A stretch of DNA of 51,819 bases, from the NCBI GenBank assembly GCA_003164815.1, contig PLUF01000100.1, forward strand, positions 1 through 51,819. Direction: 5' to 3'. The translations under genes were made by a program, and so were the position numbers. Source of the DNA: Candidatus Gagatemarchaeum stordalenia (GTDB lineage Archaea; Thermoproteota; Nitrososphaeria; Nitrososphaerales; Gagatemarchaeaceae). Below, one piece after another: positions 1-9,292 of this stretch (positions within the stretch are counted from its first letter, which is position 1; every line of letters begins with the position of its first letter). The notes below the pieces were generated by a model. The model had not been told where the DNA came from. It saw nothing but the letters and a program-made list of their open reading frames with translations, and ran no database searches.

Positions 1-18
1 GCCGGCACGCATACACTT

Positions 19-375
19 TTGAGTAGGAACCTGCGGAGATGCGATGGGTTGAACCAGCCAAAGGTTGCAGACTTCAGGAAGATAGGCACCACGGTCTACA
101 CCGGAGGTGTGTCTGGAAAGGCCGGAGACGTTCCAATGCAGATCAGGGACATCATGAGGAAGCTGCAGGCGACCCTGGAGGAGGCTGGGGCAGGCCTCGA
201 TACGGTCGTGAAGGCGACGGTGTACCTCGCGTACATGCCGGACTGCGAGCAGTACCTCAACCCGATCTGGAACGAGTTCTTCGGAGCAAACCCACCTGCA
301 AGGACGGTCATCCAGACCGGCCTGGAGAACGGAATCTTCGTCAAGATCGAGCTGGTCGCGGAAGGCAGAGCCTAG
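19..375 (+). CDS. ridA: RidA-family (YjgF/YER057c/UK114) enamine/imine deaminase
   Basis: This 118-aa protein has the whole RidA fold. Family members hydrolyse reactive 2-aminoacrylate and related imines released by PLP enzymes, acting as trimers in the cytosol. Visible marks are the GLNQP start of the fold, the central VVKATVYLAYM strand-helix, the ARTVIQ segment with the substrate-binding Arg, and the terminal IELVAE strand. A TTG start is used; the frame stays open to the window edge, so a slightly longer N-terminus is possible, but the length already equals the family norm. The nearby metX/metY genes use PLP chemistry, but no operon link is seen. The family is secure; the exact substrate is not. 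Confidence 0.85.
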   Translation: MSRNLRRCDGLNQPKVADFRKIGTTVYTGGVSGKAGDVPMQIRDIMRKLQATLEEAGAGLDTVVKATVYLAYMPDCEQYLNPIWNEFFGANPPARTVIQTGLENGIFVKIELVAEGRA

Positions 376-480
376 AACCCACAACCGACGGTCCCAACGG
401 GCCGACGACCCGAAGCCTGACGGAAGGGCGGACAGACGAGTGGTTCGATTAATAACTGGAAGGTTGTTAGAGTCTGCTTC

Positions 481-1578
481 ATGGGCGAGCCCGCGCGGGA
501 CGCGACCCGCTGGAGGAGGGAGCTGCTCCACGACATCACCCGAGTGGACCTGTCGCGCCTTGACAACCTGACCGGCCTCAGGGCCGCAGCCTTCGTAATC
601 ACCCCCGCGCTAGTCGGCGTGGCGACAGGCTTCCTCTTTCAGGGACTCTTCGCGACCATAGGGGCTAACTTCCTGACGAGCACAGAGGGGGGCGGTCCAA
701 ACGCCACCCGGCTGAAGATACTCGCCGCAGCATGCCTGATCGAGCCATCGGCGTTCGCCCTCGGGACCCTCACAGGTTCCACCGGGCTCCTCGCAATCCC
801 CGTTGTCGGGCTCGGAGTCTTCGTCTTCCTGATGATGAAGACCTACACATCCTGGGCCCAGGTGGCGATAATCACGTCCCTCGTCTTCGTCGTGGGGGTG
901 GGGCTGCCGGGAGCCTCGGTCTCGGGCGCGACCGAGAGGTTCTGGACTTCCATGGCTGGGGACCTCTGGGCATTCTGCGGGGTCGCTATCCAGCGGTGGG
1001 GGCGAACTCCCACCGACGGAGTGATGGGAACCCGGGGGATGACGCACGATCTGCGACACCTCCATCCCTTCTTCAGCGACATGTCAGTGCACTCGGAGGT
1101 CTTCCGCCAATCGCTGGTTACCGCGGTGGCCGCGGCCATCGGCCTAGCAATAGGCCTGTCACTGAGCCTTCCTAGGGACATCTGGATCATGATCACGGTG
1201 ATAATCTCGATAAGGGCCGGCCTCGGACCCACGGTCAATTCCACCGTCACCATCGTCGTTGGGACGGCCGTCGGCGCAGTGATCGCGGCGGTCGTGACTC
1301 TGGGGGTTAGTGGTGTCGACGTCCTCATCGTGCTGCTCTTCCTGTTCACCTTCGCGATGAACGCCACCAGGTTCGTGAATCAGGTGCTCTTCCAGGCACT
1401 CGTCACCCCGTTCTTGATCATACTTCTGGACATAATCTATCCCGGGGACTGGCGGTTCGCGCTGGTGCGGATCGTCGACGTCGCCATCGGCGGTTGCTTG
1501 GCTGTTATCGCGGTCTACCTGCTCTGCCTCGAGCTCAACCGTACTGGCCCAGGGAGACGGCCGCGGGCACCGTCTTGA
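481..1578 (+). CDS. FUSC-family aromatic acid exporter-like membrane protein
   Basis: A 365-aa polytopic membrane protein with two hydrophobic blocks (about residues 35-155 and 205-350) separated by a polar cytosolic stretch. This is the arrangement of FUSC/YccS-type fusaric-acid-resistance and aromatic-acid efflux proteins. The second block carries the family-like run of short helices with IRAGLGPTVNSTV between them. A TATA-like ATTAATAA lies about 28 nt before the ATG, fitting a leaderless transcript. The stop overlaps the next ATG (TGATG), so the two genes are probably co-translated. The usual large cytosolic domain is short here. Substrate unknown. Confidence 0.6.
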   Translation: MGEPARDATRWRRELLHDITRVDLSRLDNLTGLRAAAFVITPALVGVATGFLFQGLFATIGANFLTSTEGGGPNATRLKILAAACLIEPSAFALGTLTGSTGLLAIPVVGLGVFVFLMMKTYTSWAQVAIITSLVFVVGVGLPGASVSGATERFWTSMAGDLWAFCGVAIQRWGRTPTDGVMGTRGMTHDLRHLHPFFSDMSVHSEVFRQSLVTAVAAAIGLAIGLSLSLPRDIWIMITVIISIRAGLGPTVNSTVTIVVGTAVGAVIAAVVTLGVSGVDVLIVLLFLFTFAMNATRFVNQVLFQALVTPFLIILLDIIYPGDWRFALVRIVDVAIGGCLAVIAVYLLCLELNRTGPGRRPRAPS

Positions 1579-1925
1579 TGGGCCCGCAGTTTCATCGTCC
1601 TGGTTATATCTCGGCCCCTCCTCACGCGAGAGGATTGGCCAGCGCCCCCGACGCAGAGGAACTGAAGCCGCAGCGACCTCCTAGGTCCGATGCCAACCTT
1701 TACCTTACGGTCGCTGCTCCGATATTCTTCGGCCTGTTCTTCGTAGAGTACCTGCCGCTCTTTGTGGTCGGATATTGGTCGTGGAGCGGCGTGGTCCACA
1801 AGATCCTCTCGGGGGCATTCCTGCTCTTGAACCTCGGCATCGCAGAGTACTCGGTCAGGCGTTCGCGCTCCCGCTCGCGGGCCGCTGCCGCGGCTACGAC
1901 GACGCCTCCCGAAAAATCGGTTTGA
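1578..1925 (+). CDS. small membrane protein coupled to the FUSC-like exporter
   Basis: A 115-aa protein whose ATG overlaps the stop of the FUSC-like gene, which decides the start over longer in-frame options. Residues about 40-60 (VAAPIFFGLFFVEYLPLFVV) and 68-92 form two hydrophobic helices, followed by an Arg/Ser-rich cytosolic tail. I do not recognise the family. The overlap suggests an accessory or regulatory subunit of the exporter, by inference only. Confidence 0.55.
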   Translation: MGPQFHRPGYISAPPHARGLASAPDAEELKPQRPPRSDANLYLTVAAPIFFGLFFVEYLPLFVVGYWSWSGVVHKILSGAFLLLNLGIAEYSVRRSRSRSRAAAAATTTPPEKSV

Positions 1926-2070
1926 AGTCGGATTCTTGGGAGGGGCGACTCCCGCCTTGGGCGGAGGAATGATCTTCCCTCGCCGGAATAACTGGAGGGC
2001 TCGGACTGGTCTCAATACGAGGAATCGTGTCCCTCCTTAAGTAGAAGGCGGCTCCCGGAGGAAGACGGAT

Positions 2071-4146
2071 TTGAGCAAGAGAACCACTCGAACCACGGCA
2101 ACTCAGACTCTTGGCGGGACGCCAGGACTGCCGGAAGGTTCCCGATTCGTCGCCGGCAGGGGGAGGTTCATCGAGGACCTCCGAATCGAGGGGATGCTCC
2201 ACCTGAAGCTCGTCAGGAGCCCGCACGCGAGGGCCAGAATCACGAAGTTGAGAGGAGGGATAGGCGGTTCGGAGTTCAAGGCTAACCTGACTGCCGTCGG
2301 AGAGGGAGCTTGGGGAGGCGGCCCTCCGACTGCGCCGTTCCCCGCGCTCGCCTCAGAATACGTCAGCTACGTGGGCCAGCCCGTCGCCGCAGTCTACGAC
2401 GCTGACCCGTACAGGGCCGAGGACCTTGTGGAAGAGGTGGAGGTGGACTACGACCCCCTCAGTCCACTGGTAGACCCGGAGCGGGCGTCGTCCTTCGAGC
2501 CAATCCACCCCGGCATGAAGACGAACATCGTGAACAGCGTCCAGTCGGGCGCGGATTTCGATATCCCGGCACCCGTCATCCTCGAGGACGAGTTCGTCAA
2601 CGAGAGGATCTGCCCCAACCCGATGGAGACCAGAGGGCTCGTCGCCCACTATGACGGCTCGAGGCTCACCGTCTGGGCCTCGACCCAGTCCGTCCATTCG
2701 TGGAAGGGCGGCATATGCAGCGCCATGAAGCTCCCGCGGGAGTCTGTGAGGGTCATCCAGGTCGACACTGGAGGGGCCTTCGGGTGCAAGAGCGGCTTCT
2801 ATCCGGAGTATGCGGCCGCCTGTTACGTCTCGATGAAGACTCGTCTCCCCGTAAAGTGGATAGAGACCAGGTCGGAGCACCTCCAGGTCACGGGCCAGGG
2901 CAGAGGGGCGAGGGGGAAGGTGAAGCTCTATGCGGACCGGAGCGGTCGCGTCCTCGGGCTGAAGGGGGACTTCCTGATCGACAGCGGCGCCTTCGCCCAG
3001 GGCATCGCCGTCTTCGCCCCAAGGTTCATGAGCTCGCAGCTCACCGGTCCTTACGCCATCGAGAGGGCCTTCGTGACCGCCGCGTCGGTCTACACCAACA
3101 AGGCACCCTACGGGCCCTATAGGGGACAGGGGAGGCCCGAGGTCGCGTTCTTCTACGAGAGGATGATGGACTTGCTCGCGGACGAGCTGAAGCTCGACCC
3201 CGTCGAGGTGAGGATGAGAAACGTGAGCCCGAAACCGTTCGTCTCCCCGCTCGGTCTGAAGATCGATGCGTTCGAGCCTTTCCTGAAGGCGGCCGTGAAA
3301 GAGCTCGGCTACGCGAGTCGCGCCGAAGCGAATGTCGGATTCTCCAGCTTCGTGCTCTCGTCGGCCGTGCAGCCGGGCGAGTCCTGCAGGATCGCGATAA
3401 AGGGAGGGAGGGTGAAGGTCTGGCTGGGAGGCAGCGAGGGAGGTCAGGACTTCGAGGTCATTCCGAAGGTGATCCTCTCCGAGGAGCTCGGCGTCCCGAA
3501 GGAAGCCGTGGAGCTCCAACCGGGGGACACCGACGAGCTCGACCAGGGAATAGGGAGCTGGGGGAGCAGGACCGCGATCGTCGCTACCGGCGCCCTCGTC
3601 GAGGCCGCGGCGAGGATAAGGGAGCAGGCGCAGCTGAAGCTGGGCGACCACACCCCTGACGATTTGCTGAAGCACGAGTTCGACGTCACGGTCTTCCACC
3701 GCGAGACAGAGCAGGCCAACTCCTTCGGCGCCAACCTCGTGAGGGCATCGCTCGACAGGGAGACAGGGGAGGCAAGGGCGGAGGAGTGCATAGCATACTA
3801 CGACGCCGGGCGCATCCTCAGTCCGTACATGGTCCAGAGCCAGATCATCGGCGGATCGGCGCAGGGGATCGGCCAGGTCCTCTACGAGACGTCGGCCTAC
3901 AGCAAGGACGGCCAGCCGCTGGTGGGGGCGCTGGCGGACGCCGGCCCAATCCACTCCGTCTTGATGCCCTCCGTGAAGGTGATCACTGTCGTGCAGCCGG
4001 CCTCGCTTCCTCAGAAGGTCAAGGGGGTGGGCGAGGCGCCTACGGTGGGCGTCCCCCCAGCGCTGGTCAGGTCGATAGAGAAGCTCCTCGGGAGGCGGTT
4101 GCGGAAGACTCCCCTGGAGCCGGAAGACCTTCGGGCAGAGCCCTGA
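2071..4146 (+). CDS. xanthine dehydrogenase/aldehyde oxidase-family molybdopterin-binding subunit
   Basis: A 691-aa large subunit of the molybdenum hydroxylase family, which hydroxylates purines, aldehydes or other carbonyl/aromatic substrates using a Mo-cytosine dinucleotide cofactor. The N-terminal a/b-hammerhead domain (about 1-120) contains VRSPHARARI. The cofactor domain follows, with GGAFGCKSGFYPE, APYGPYRGQGRPE, and near the C-terminus VKGVGEAPTVG carrying the active-site Glu. It is shorter than the usual 750-800 aa, apparently through compaction of the middle and C-terminal loops. No 2Fe-2S or FAD subunit lies next to it, which is unusual. TTG start sits about 30 nt after a CTTAAGTA box. 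The carbon monoxide dehydrogenase signature is absent, so a CO role is unlikely. Confidence 0.85.
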   Translation: MSKRTTRTTATQTLGGTPGLPEGSRFVAGRGRFIEDLRIEGMLHLKLVRSPHARARITKLRGGIGGSEFKANLTAVGEGAWGGGPPTAPFPALASEYVSYVGQPVAAVYDADPYRAEDLVEEVEVDYDPLSPLVDPERASSFEPIHPGMKTNIVNSVQSGADFDIPAPVILEDEFVNERICPNPMETRGLVAHYDGSRLTVWASTQSVHSWKGGICSAMKLPRESVRVIQVDTGGAFGCKSGFYPEYAAACYVSMKTRLPVKWIETRSEHLQVTGQGRGARGKVKLYADRSGRVLGLKGDFLIDSGAFAQGIAVFAPRFMSSQLTGPYAIERAFVTAASVYTNKAPYGPYRGQGRPEVAFFYERMMDLLADELKLDPVEVRMRNVSPKPFVSPLGLKIDAFEPFLKAAVKELGYASRAEANVGFSSFVLSSAVQPGESCRIAIKGGRVKVWLGGSEGGQDFEVIPKVILSEELGVPKEAVELQPGDTDELDQGIGSWGSRTAIVATGALVEAAARIREQAQLKLGDHTPDDLLKHEFDVTVFHRETEQANSFGANLVRASLDRETGEARAEECIAYYDAGRILSPYMVQSQIIGGSAQGIGQVLYETSAYSKDGQPLVGALADAGPIHSVLMPSVKVITVVQPASLPQKVKGVGEAPTVGVPPALVRSIEKLLGRRLRKTPLEPEDLRAEP

Positions 4147-4230
4147 GCGACGCCGCGGACGGTCGTAAGGGGAGACCAGTCCACGCTGCGAGCTGCCATC
4201 TATTAATAGAACAGCGGCTCGCTGGGGGCG

Positions 4231-4533
4231 ATGGCCCCGGTGGGAAAGAAGTTCGGACTTTCAGCGCGCGTGAGCAGCAACAACCCGCCTGCGGTCAAGC
4301 GGGTCCTCGAGCGGGTGGTTGGTGAGCGCTGCAAGATAACGTCCGTCGACGGAGAGTTTGAGGTAAAGGGCGAGCTCGAGGGAGAGAGCGCCCGGGACCT
4401 GAACCGCAATCTGCTCTCTGAGATGCGCAGGGTCGAGAAGCGAACCAGACTCAGGTCTGAATGGACATCCGGGAAGACCGTAGAGAAGTTCTTCGACTAC
4501 GTCCCGAAGGGAACCAAGACCGCGCAGACGTAG
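4231..4533 (+). CDS. conserved-looking small basic protein, function unknown
   Basis: A 100-aa soluble, charged protein without transmembrane segments or cysteine pairs (one Cys). It has alternating beta-like and helical stretches and a basic helix RDLNRNLLSEMRRVEKRTRL. A TATA-like CTATTAATAG precedes the ATG by about 26 nt, fitting a leaderless start. The MFS transporter begins 17 nt after its stop, so both are probably on one transcript. Its length resembles the SUI1/aIF1 translation factor, but I see no SUI1 motif and do not assign that. Confidence 0.6.
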   Translation: MAPVGKKFGLSARVSSNNPPAVKRVLERVVGERCKITSVDGEFEVKGELEGESARDLNRNLLSEMRRVEKRTRLRSEWTSGKTVEKFFDYVPKGTKTAQT

Positions 4534-4550
4534 ACGCCGAAGTGCTTGAC

Positions 4551-6014
4551 ATGACCACCCAGGCAGCCGACGGGCGCTATCGCGCCATGGTGCTCGCGAT
4601 CGTGATGACCGGGGTGATGATGAGCGCCATCGACACGACCGCCGTCGTGCTCGGGCTTCCGGTGATGATGCAGGACCTCCACTCTGACATCGTCAGCATG
4701 ATCTGGGTGATAATGTCCTACCTCCTCGTGATCACGATCTTCGGCACCCAGGTCGGCAGGCTCGGCGACATGTACGGGAGGGCGAGGATGTACAACCTGG
4801 GATTCGCCGTCTTCACCTTCGGCTCCCTCCTGTCAGGAATCTCCGCGACAGGACCTGAGCTGATAGCGTGTCGGGTCATCCAGGGCGCCGGCGGGGCCCT
4901 GATATCCTCGAACAGCGGGGCGGTGATAGCCGACACTTTTCCCGCGAACGAGCGGGGCAAGGCGTACGGATTCACCGGGGTCGGCTGGTCCGTCGGGGCC
5001 ATCCTCGGCATACTGGTGGGGGGCGCCTTCGTCACGTTCCTCAACTGGCGGTACATCTTCTTCATCAACCTGCCAATCGGGATAGTGGCCACGGCCGTGG
5101 GGTTCTACGTGCTGAAGGAGCGGTCACCGAAGATAAAGGCGAAGATCGACTTCGTCGGGATGGGCCTGCTCGGAGCCGGCCTCTTCCTCGTGCTGCTCGG
5201 GCTCACCAACATCACAGGGTCGGGATGGTCGACGATGTACGCGGCCGAGCTGGTCGTCGGGTTCGCCACGGTAGCGGGGTTCGTGCTCTACGAGAACCGC
5301 GCGACCTCGCCCATGATCGACTTCGGGCTCCTCCGTCAGCGCGTCCTCACCGCGTCCGTCTTCGCCGCCTTCTTCCAGGCCCTAGCGAGCTTCGCGGTGC
5401 TCTTCCTGGTGATAATGTACCTCCAGGGGCCTCGGGGGCTATCACCCTTCAACGCGTCTCTGCTCCTGGTCCCGGGTTACGTCCTGGGCGCCATCATCGC
5501 GCCCTTCGCAGGTAGGTCCGCAGACAAGTTCGGCGCCCGGGTGGTGGCGTCGATCGGTCTCACCCTCCAGATCCTCGGCATCTTGGTCTACTCCACTCTC
5601 GCGCTCAACTCCTCTCTTGACGTGGTCATCCTAGGATCGGTCGTCTCGGGGGCCGGTTCGAGCTCCTTCTTCCCCGCCAACAACAGTGCGGTCATGGCCA
5701 GCGCGCCGCGGAACGCCTACGGCGTAGCCTCGGGCCTGCTCCGGACGTTCTCGAACATCGGGATGGTCAGCAGCTTCGCGATGGCACTCATGATCGCCTC
5801 CCTCTCCATCTCCCGCCAGATGGCATTCTCCATCTTCCTGGGCGTCGGCAAGATCTCGGGGACCCTCTCGGCGGCGTTCATCCAGGGGATGCACTCGGCA
5901 CTCATGGCATCCGTCGCCCTCCTCGCTGTGGCCCTGCTCCTCTCCATATTCCGCGGCAGAGAGGCGCGGACGCGCGCAGAGGGGGCAAAGCCACCGACGG
6001 GTCCGCGCAGCTGA
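4551..6014 (+). CDS. MFS transporter, DHA2 (EmrB/QacA-like) drug:proton antiporter
   Basis: A 487-aa protein with about 14 hydrophobic helices, the DHA2 (14-TM) topology of multidrug proton antiporters. Motif A appears as GRLGDMYGRARMYNLG between TM2 and TM3; an antiporter-type motif C appears in TM5 (GWSVGAILGILVGG); the WRYIFFINLPIG segment after it is typical of the EmrB/QacA group. The ATG at 4551 is preferred over an upstream in-frame ATG inside the previous gene, because the added residues are polar and shadow that gene's coding. Substrate cannot be read from sequence. Confidence 0.85.
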   Translation: MTTQAADGRYRAMVLAIVMTGVMMSAIDTTAVVLGLPVMMQDLHSDIVSMIWVIMSYLLVITIFGTQVGRLGDMYGRARMYNLGFAVFTFGSLLSGISATGPELIACRVIQGAGGALISSNSGAVIADTFPANERGKAYGFTGVGWSVGAILGILVGGAFVTFLNWRYIFFINLPIGIVATAVGFYVLKERSPKIKAKIDFVGMGLLGAGLFLVLLGLTNITGSGWSTMYAAELVVGFATVAGFVLYENRATSPMIDFGLLRQRVLTASVFAAFFQALASFAVLFLVIMYLQGPRGLSPFNASLLLVPGYVLGAIIAPFAGRSADKFGARVVASIGLTLQILGILVYSTLALNSSLDVVILGSVVSGAGSSSFFPANNSAVMASAPRNAYGVASGLLRTFSNIGMVSSFAMALMIASLSISRQMAFSIFLGVGKISGTLSAAFIQGMHSALMASVALLAVALLLSIFRGREARTRAEGAKPPTGPRS

Positions 6015-6070
6015 GAACCTCCCCGCCTCGGCCAAAGGGCTTTATCCCAAACCTCGCCGAGGTGAAGACC

Positions 6071-7252
6071 ATGCCCAAAAGGGACACGCCGGAAGGCAGG
6101 AGGCTCGATTTCTCTAGGACGCTGCGAAAGAAAGGCGTGGGTCTGGCGCTGATCTCGAACCCTCGGCACATCTTCTACCTGACGGGTCTGCCGACCAATA
6201 TGGACATGTACACGACCCTGAATAAGGGCCAGCGCTCGACCTCGTTCCTGGCCGTGTCCGCCGACGGCGCCAGTTCGTTGTTCCTCGGATCGTCCGAGAC
6301 AGGGAACCCGTTTACCGGCGAGAAGTTCCCGCTAACCGGAGGGTTCGACGGAGGCATCTCCACCTACCCCGACTACGACCTAGACGTGCGCATGGTCGCC
6401 TACGCCCCGGACCTTTGGAAGGAGATCGGCCGATGGCTCGGATTCGCCACGACGGGGAGGCCCGAGAGGATAGGTATAGAGGACTGGAACCTGGCCGCGG
6501 GGTACCGGAGCGCCGTCGAGAGGTCGTATCCGACTTCAGCCATAGTCGGAGTCTCCGAGATTCTCATGGAGATGCGACGGAGCAAGGGTAGCGACGAAAT
6601 CTCGCACCTGAGGGAGGCGACACGCATGATAGACTTCGCTTTCGGCATCGCGAAGGAGAACGTCCGGCCAGGGAGGTCCGAGCTCGATCTATACCGAGAG
6701 ATGAACTACGCCGCCTTTGAGAAGTTCGGACCCTACGGGTGGGTGACTGGCGACGTGGTTTCGGGCGAGAGATCGCTGGAGGTCGGGGGTCCGGCGACCG
6801 CGCGGAAGCTGAGAGAGGGGGACACGGTCGTGCTGGACCTTCAAGCGGCGTCCGGCGGCTACTGGTCCGACCTGGCGAGGACCTTCGTCGTGGGTAAGCC
6901 GAGCCCGAAACAGGCGCGGGCGCACGGGACGGTGATAAGAGCAAAGGAGAAGGCCGCGCGGATGCTTATCCCGGGGTCGCGCGCAAAGGGGATACACGAG
7001 GCCGTGGACAGGATCCTCACCGAAGAGGGGTACGACAGGATGATACACCACTCGGGTCACGGAATCGGCCTCGACGCACAGGAGAGGCCGTGGATATTCC
7101 GCGCCTCGGGAGACACTATCGGCGAGGGCGATGTCTGTGTGATAGAGCCGGGGACGTACAGGAAGGGCATCGGCGGCGTGCGGGTGGAGGACTGCTACCT
7201 CGTCACCAAGAACGGCCCGGAGAAGATCTCAAAGTTCCCGGTCGACTTCTGA
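6071..7252 (+). CDS. M24-family metallopeptidase (Xaa-Pro dipeptidase-like)
   Basis: A 393-aa pita-bread metallopeptidase that would cleave N-terminal X-Pro bonds, or a related C-N bond, with two bound metals. All five metal ligands are visible: D256 in VVLDLQ, D267 in WSDLARTF, H330 in HHSGHGIGLD, E359 in VIEPGTY and E373 in VRVEDCYLV. Residues 1-160 form the creatinase/prolidase N-terminal domain. A GTG nine nt upstream is in frame, but the CTTTATCCC box 27 nt before the ATG favours the ATG. It could instead be a creatinase-type hydrolase. Confidence 0.85.
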   Translation: MPKRDTPEGRRLDFSRTLRKKGVGLALISNPRHIFYLTGLPTNMDMYTTLNKGQRSTSFLAVSADGASSLFLGSSETGNPFTGEKFPLTGGFDGGISTYPDYDLDVRMVAYAPDLWKEIGRWLGFATTGRPERIGIEDWNLAAGYRSAVERSYPTSAIVGVSEILMEMRRSKGSDEISHLREATRMIDFAFGIAKENVRPGRSELDLYREMNYAAFEKFGPYGWVTGDVVSGERSLEVGGPATARKLREGDTVVLDLQAASGGYWSDLARTFVVGKPSPKQARAHGTVIRAKEKAARMLIPGSRAKGIHEAVDRILTEEGYDRMIHHSGHGIGLDAQERPWIFRASGDTIGEGDVCVIEPGTYRKGIGGVRVEDCYLVTKNGPEKISKFPVDF

Positions 7253-7334
7253 CGGTCATCGCAGCCGTCTGGCGCCCTCACGAGCTTAAGAGGTCCCTCT
7301 CCACCCCCTCACGAATGGCTTCCGCCTTGTCATC

Positions 7335-8180
7335 ATGGACACACGGTCTCGTTTGAAACTTTCAGGGCTCGACGTGCCGTTCATGTGTCTGGTGGTGAGC
7401 GAACCGTCGGTCAAGGGCTGCCTCAGGGTAATCGACAGGTTCGAACCGGTGGCCCATTCGTTCGAGATCAACCTCCCTCAGCTCGACCCGGCCCTCATCG
7501 GCGACATCTTTCATTCGACGCCGAGGCCCTGCATAGCAACCTACCGGAGGTCGGACTTCATGACAGTCTACGGATACACCAAGCTTCCCATGGTCAGCGA
7601 TAAGTCGAGGGCGGACGCGTTGAAGCGCGCGGTCGCCCTGGGGGCGTCAGCGGCGGATTTCGAACTCGACATGTTCCAGCCGGAGCAGGCGGTGGAAGCT
7701 AGGCGCAGAGCCACCGGAGGCCAGGTCCGCGCGGGACCGCGGGGAAGGCCCGTCGAGTTCTCGACGGACCGCGGCGCCGTAAGGATGCAGTCCGATCTCG
7801 CATCCGAGATCAGGGACGCGGGGGCGGAAGTGGTCATGTCCTGCCACACCCAGAGCGTCCTCCGAGAGGCCGACGCCCTCGAGCTAGTCCACGCAGTCGC
7901 AGGGAGAGGGGGCCAGTTCGCCAAGCTGGTCTCTCAGACGCCGCGAAAGGAGGATGTCTTCGAGCTGCTGGCGTGCGCATTCTCCCTGAATCGGAAAGCC
8001 CTGATCCCCTTCACGCTGATGAACGTGGGCCCGGAGTCAGCCTCGCAGCGTCTGCTCTCCGTCCTGGCGGGGTCGTCCTGGGTCTACTGCCGTCCCCCGA
8101 GCAGGCACAGCTATCGCGGCCAGCCGACCTTCGAGGACACGAAGTCGTTCATCGAGTCGCTCGGCCTGCGGGAACTCTAA
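7335..8180 (+). CDS. type I 3-dehydroquinate dehydratase-like protein
   Basis: A 281-aa divergent class I dehydroquinase, the Schiff-base enzyme that makes 3-dehydroshikimate. Matching stretches are EINLPQLD, CIATYRR, the DFELDM strand, VVMSCHTQ with probable catalytic His171, the AKLV strand with probable Schiff-base Lys197, a MNVGPESASQRLL segment, and the closing RGQPTF. An insertion around residues 114-155 is unusual. No other shikimate genes are nearby, so it may be the pathway enzyme or a related aldolase-type lyase. A CTTAAGAG box lies about 48 nt before the ATG; a short out-of-frame ATG ORF sits between. The 3' end overlaps the convergent dehydrogenase by 4 nt. Confidence 0.65.
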   Translation: MDTRSRLKLSGLDVPFMCLVVSEPSVKGCLRVIDRFEPVAHSFEINLPQLDPALIGDIFHSTPRPCIATYRRSDFMTVYGYTKLPMVSDKSRADALKRAVALGASAADFELDMFQPEQAVEARRRATGGQVRAGPRGRPVEFSTDRGAVRMQSDLASEIRDAGAEVVMSCHTQSVLREADALELVHAVAGRGGQFAKLVSQTPRKEDVFELLACAFSLNRKALIPFTLMNVGPESASQRLLSVLAGSSWVYCRPPSRHSYRGQPTFEDTKSFIESLGLREL

Positions 8181-9196
8181 GCGGATCTCGAACGCAGAAT
8201 TATCTTCGAGAACGGGGCCGACCCAAGCGACTGCTCTGTGAAAGACGCCTGGCCAGTATCCAGTCCCCTGATGTCGAGCCAGCCGCTCGAGGTCTCGAGG
8301 AACCCGCCGTCTGCCAGCACCACAGCTCGCCGAAAGTCCTCGTCCGAGTAGGAGAACGACCCGATAAGCTGCTTCTCGAATCTGACGATCTCGTTGCCCG
8401 GGAGGCTGGTCGCGTTCTCGTGCAGCCCAATCAGGACGGCCCTTCCACCTCTGCGCACTGCCGCCACCGCCTGCGCCCTCGTCTGGGAGGAACCTACAGC
8501 GTCGATGACGCTGTCCACGCCTTCTCCCGAGGACGACGCCTTGACCAGGGCCAGGACATCCTCTGTCTTTGGGTTCATCACTGAGGTGGCGCCCCAGTTC
8601 GAGGCCCAGCGGAGGCGGGTCGAGTTAGTGTCCACGACCATGACGCTGGAGGCGCCCTTCGACTTTGCGACCCTCGCGGCCATGAGTCCAATCGTCCCAG
8701 CGCCGATGACCATCACCGAATCGCCGGCCTCTATCTGAGCCAGGCTAGCCGCCCTCACTCCGCAGGCGAGCGGTTCCACGAGCGACCCCACCAGCGGGTC
8801 CTTGATCTTGAAGCATGCACCGACCGGCACCGCCACGTACTCTGCGTACGACCCTGGGAAGTCTACGCCGATAATCTTCCGGGAGGCGCAGAGCTGGCGA
8901 AGTCCCTTCCTGCAGGACCTGCACTGCCCGCACGAGAGAATAGGGTTCACCGCGACGAGCTGGCCATCCCACTCCTTCGGGACGTCCGGACCCTCCTCGA
9001 CGACAACGCCAGAGAACTCGTGTCCCATTATGAGCGGGGGTCTCCGCAGTTCGTTGTGCCCGAGGAACGCGCCGATCTCGGACCCGCAGATCCCCGAGTC
9101 TTCGACCGCCAGAAGCACCTGCCCCGCACCCGGGAGAGGTCTCGGACTTTCCTCGATCTCCATGAGTGACGGGCCTTTCCAGACCAGAGCTTTCAT
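8177..9196 (-). CDS. zinc-dependent medium-chain alcohol/polyol dehydrogenase
   Basis: A 339-aa MDR-superfamily oxidoreductase. Catalytic zinc ligands are C37 (GICGSE) and H59-E60 (GHEFSG); the structural zinc site is C89, C92, C95 and C103. A Rossmann motif VIGAGTIGL lies near residue 165, so it should use NAD(P)H. Sequence type is closest to sorbitol, threonine or galactitol-phosphate dehydrogenases; the substrate is unclear. A TTTAAGC-type box about 22-28 nt before the ATG supports a leaderless start. It converges on the dehydroquinase-like gene, so sugar- or cyclitol-related chemistry is conceivable but unproven. Confidence 0.85.
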   Translation of the reverse strand: MKALVWKGPSLMEIEESPRPLPGAGQVLLAVEDSGICGSEIGAFLGHNELRRPPLIMGHEFSGVVVEEGPDVPKEWDGQLVAVNPILSCGQCRSCRKGLRQLCASRKIIGVDFPGSYAEYVAVPVGACFKIKDPLVGSLVEPLACGVRAASLAQIEAGDSVMVIGAGTIGLMAARVAKSKGASSVMVVDTNSTRLRWASNWGATSVMNPKTEDVLALVKASSSGEGVDSVIDAVGSSQTRAQAVAAVRRGGRAVLIGLHENATSLPGNEIVRFEKQLIGSFSYSDEDFRRAVVLADGGFLETSSGWLDIRGLDTGQASFTEQSLGSAPFSKIILRSRSA

Positions 9197-9292
9197 TGCC
9201 CTATGGCGCCCCGGTTTGGGGATTTAAGCTGCACCTGAGCTCTGTCGGACGAGGGGTCTAGCTGGACGCGGGCAGAATCGAAGGTGGCAGTG

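Noticed and set aside
2353-3954. 533-aa minus-strand ORF
   Set aside because: It is the antisense mirror of the molybdenum hydroxylase gene, without motifs; long because of high GC.
7420-7460. tRNA T-loop-like GGTTCGAACC
   Set aside because: Lies inside the dehydroquinase-like coding frame with no acceptor or anticodon stems around it.
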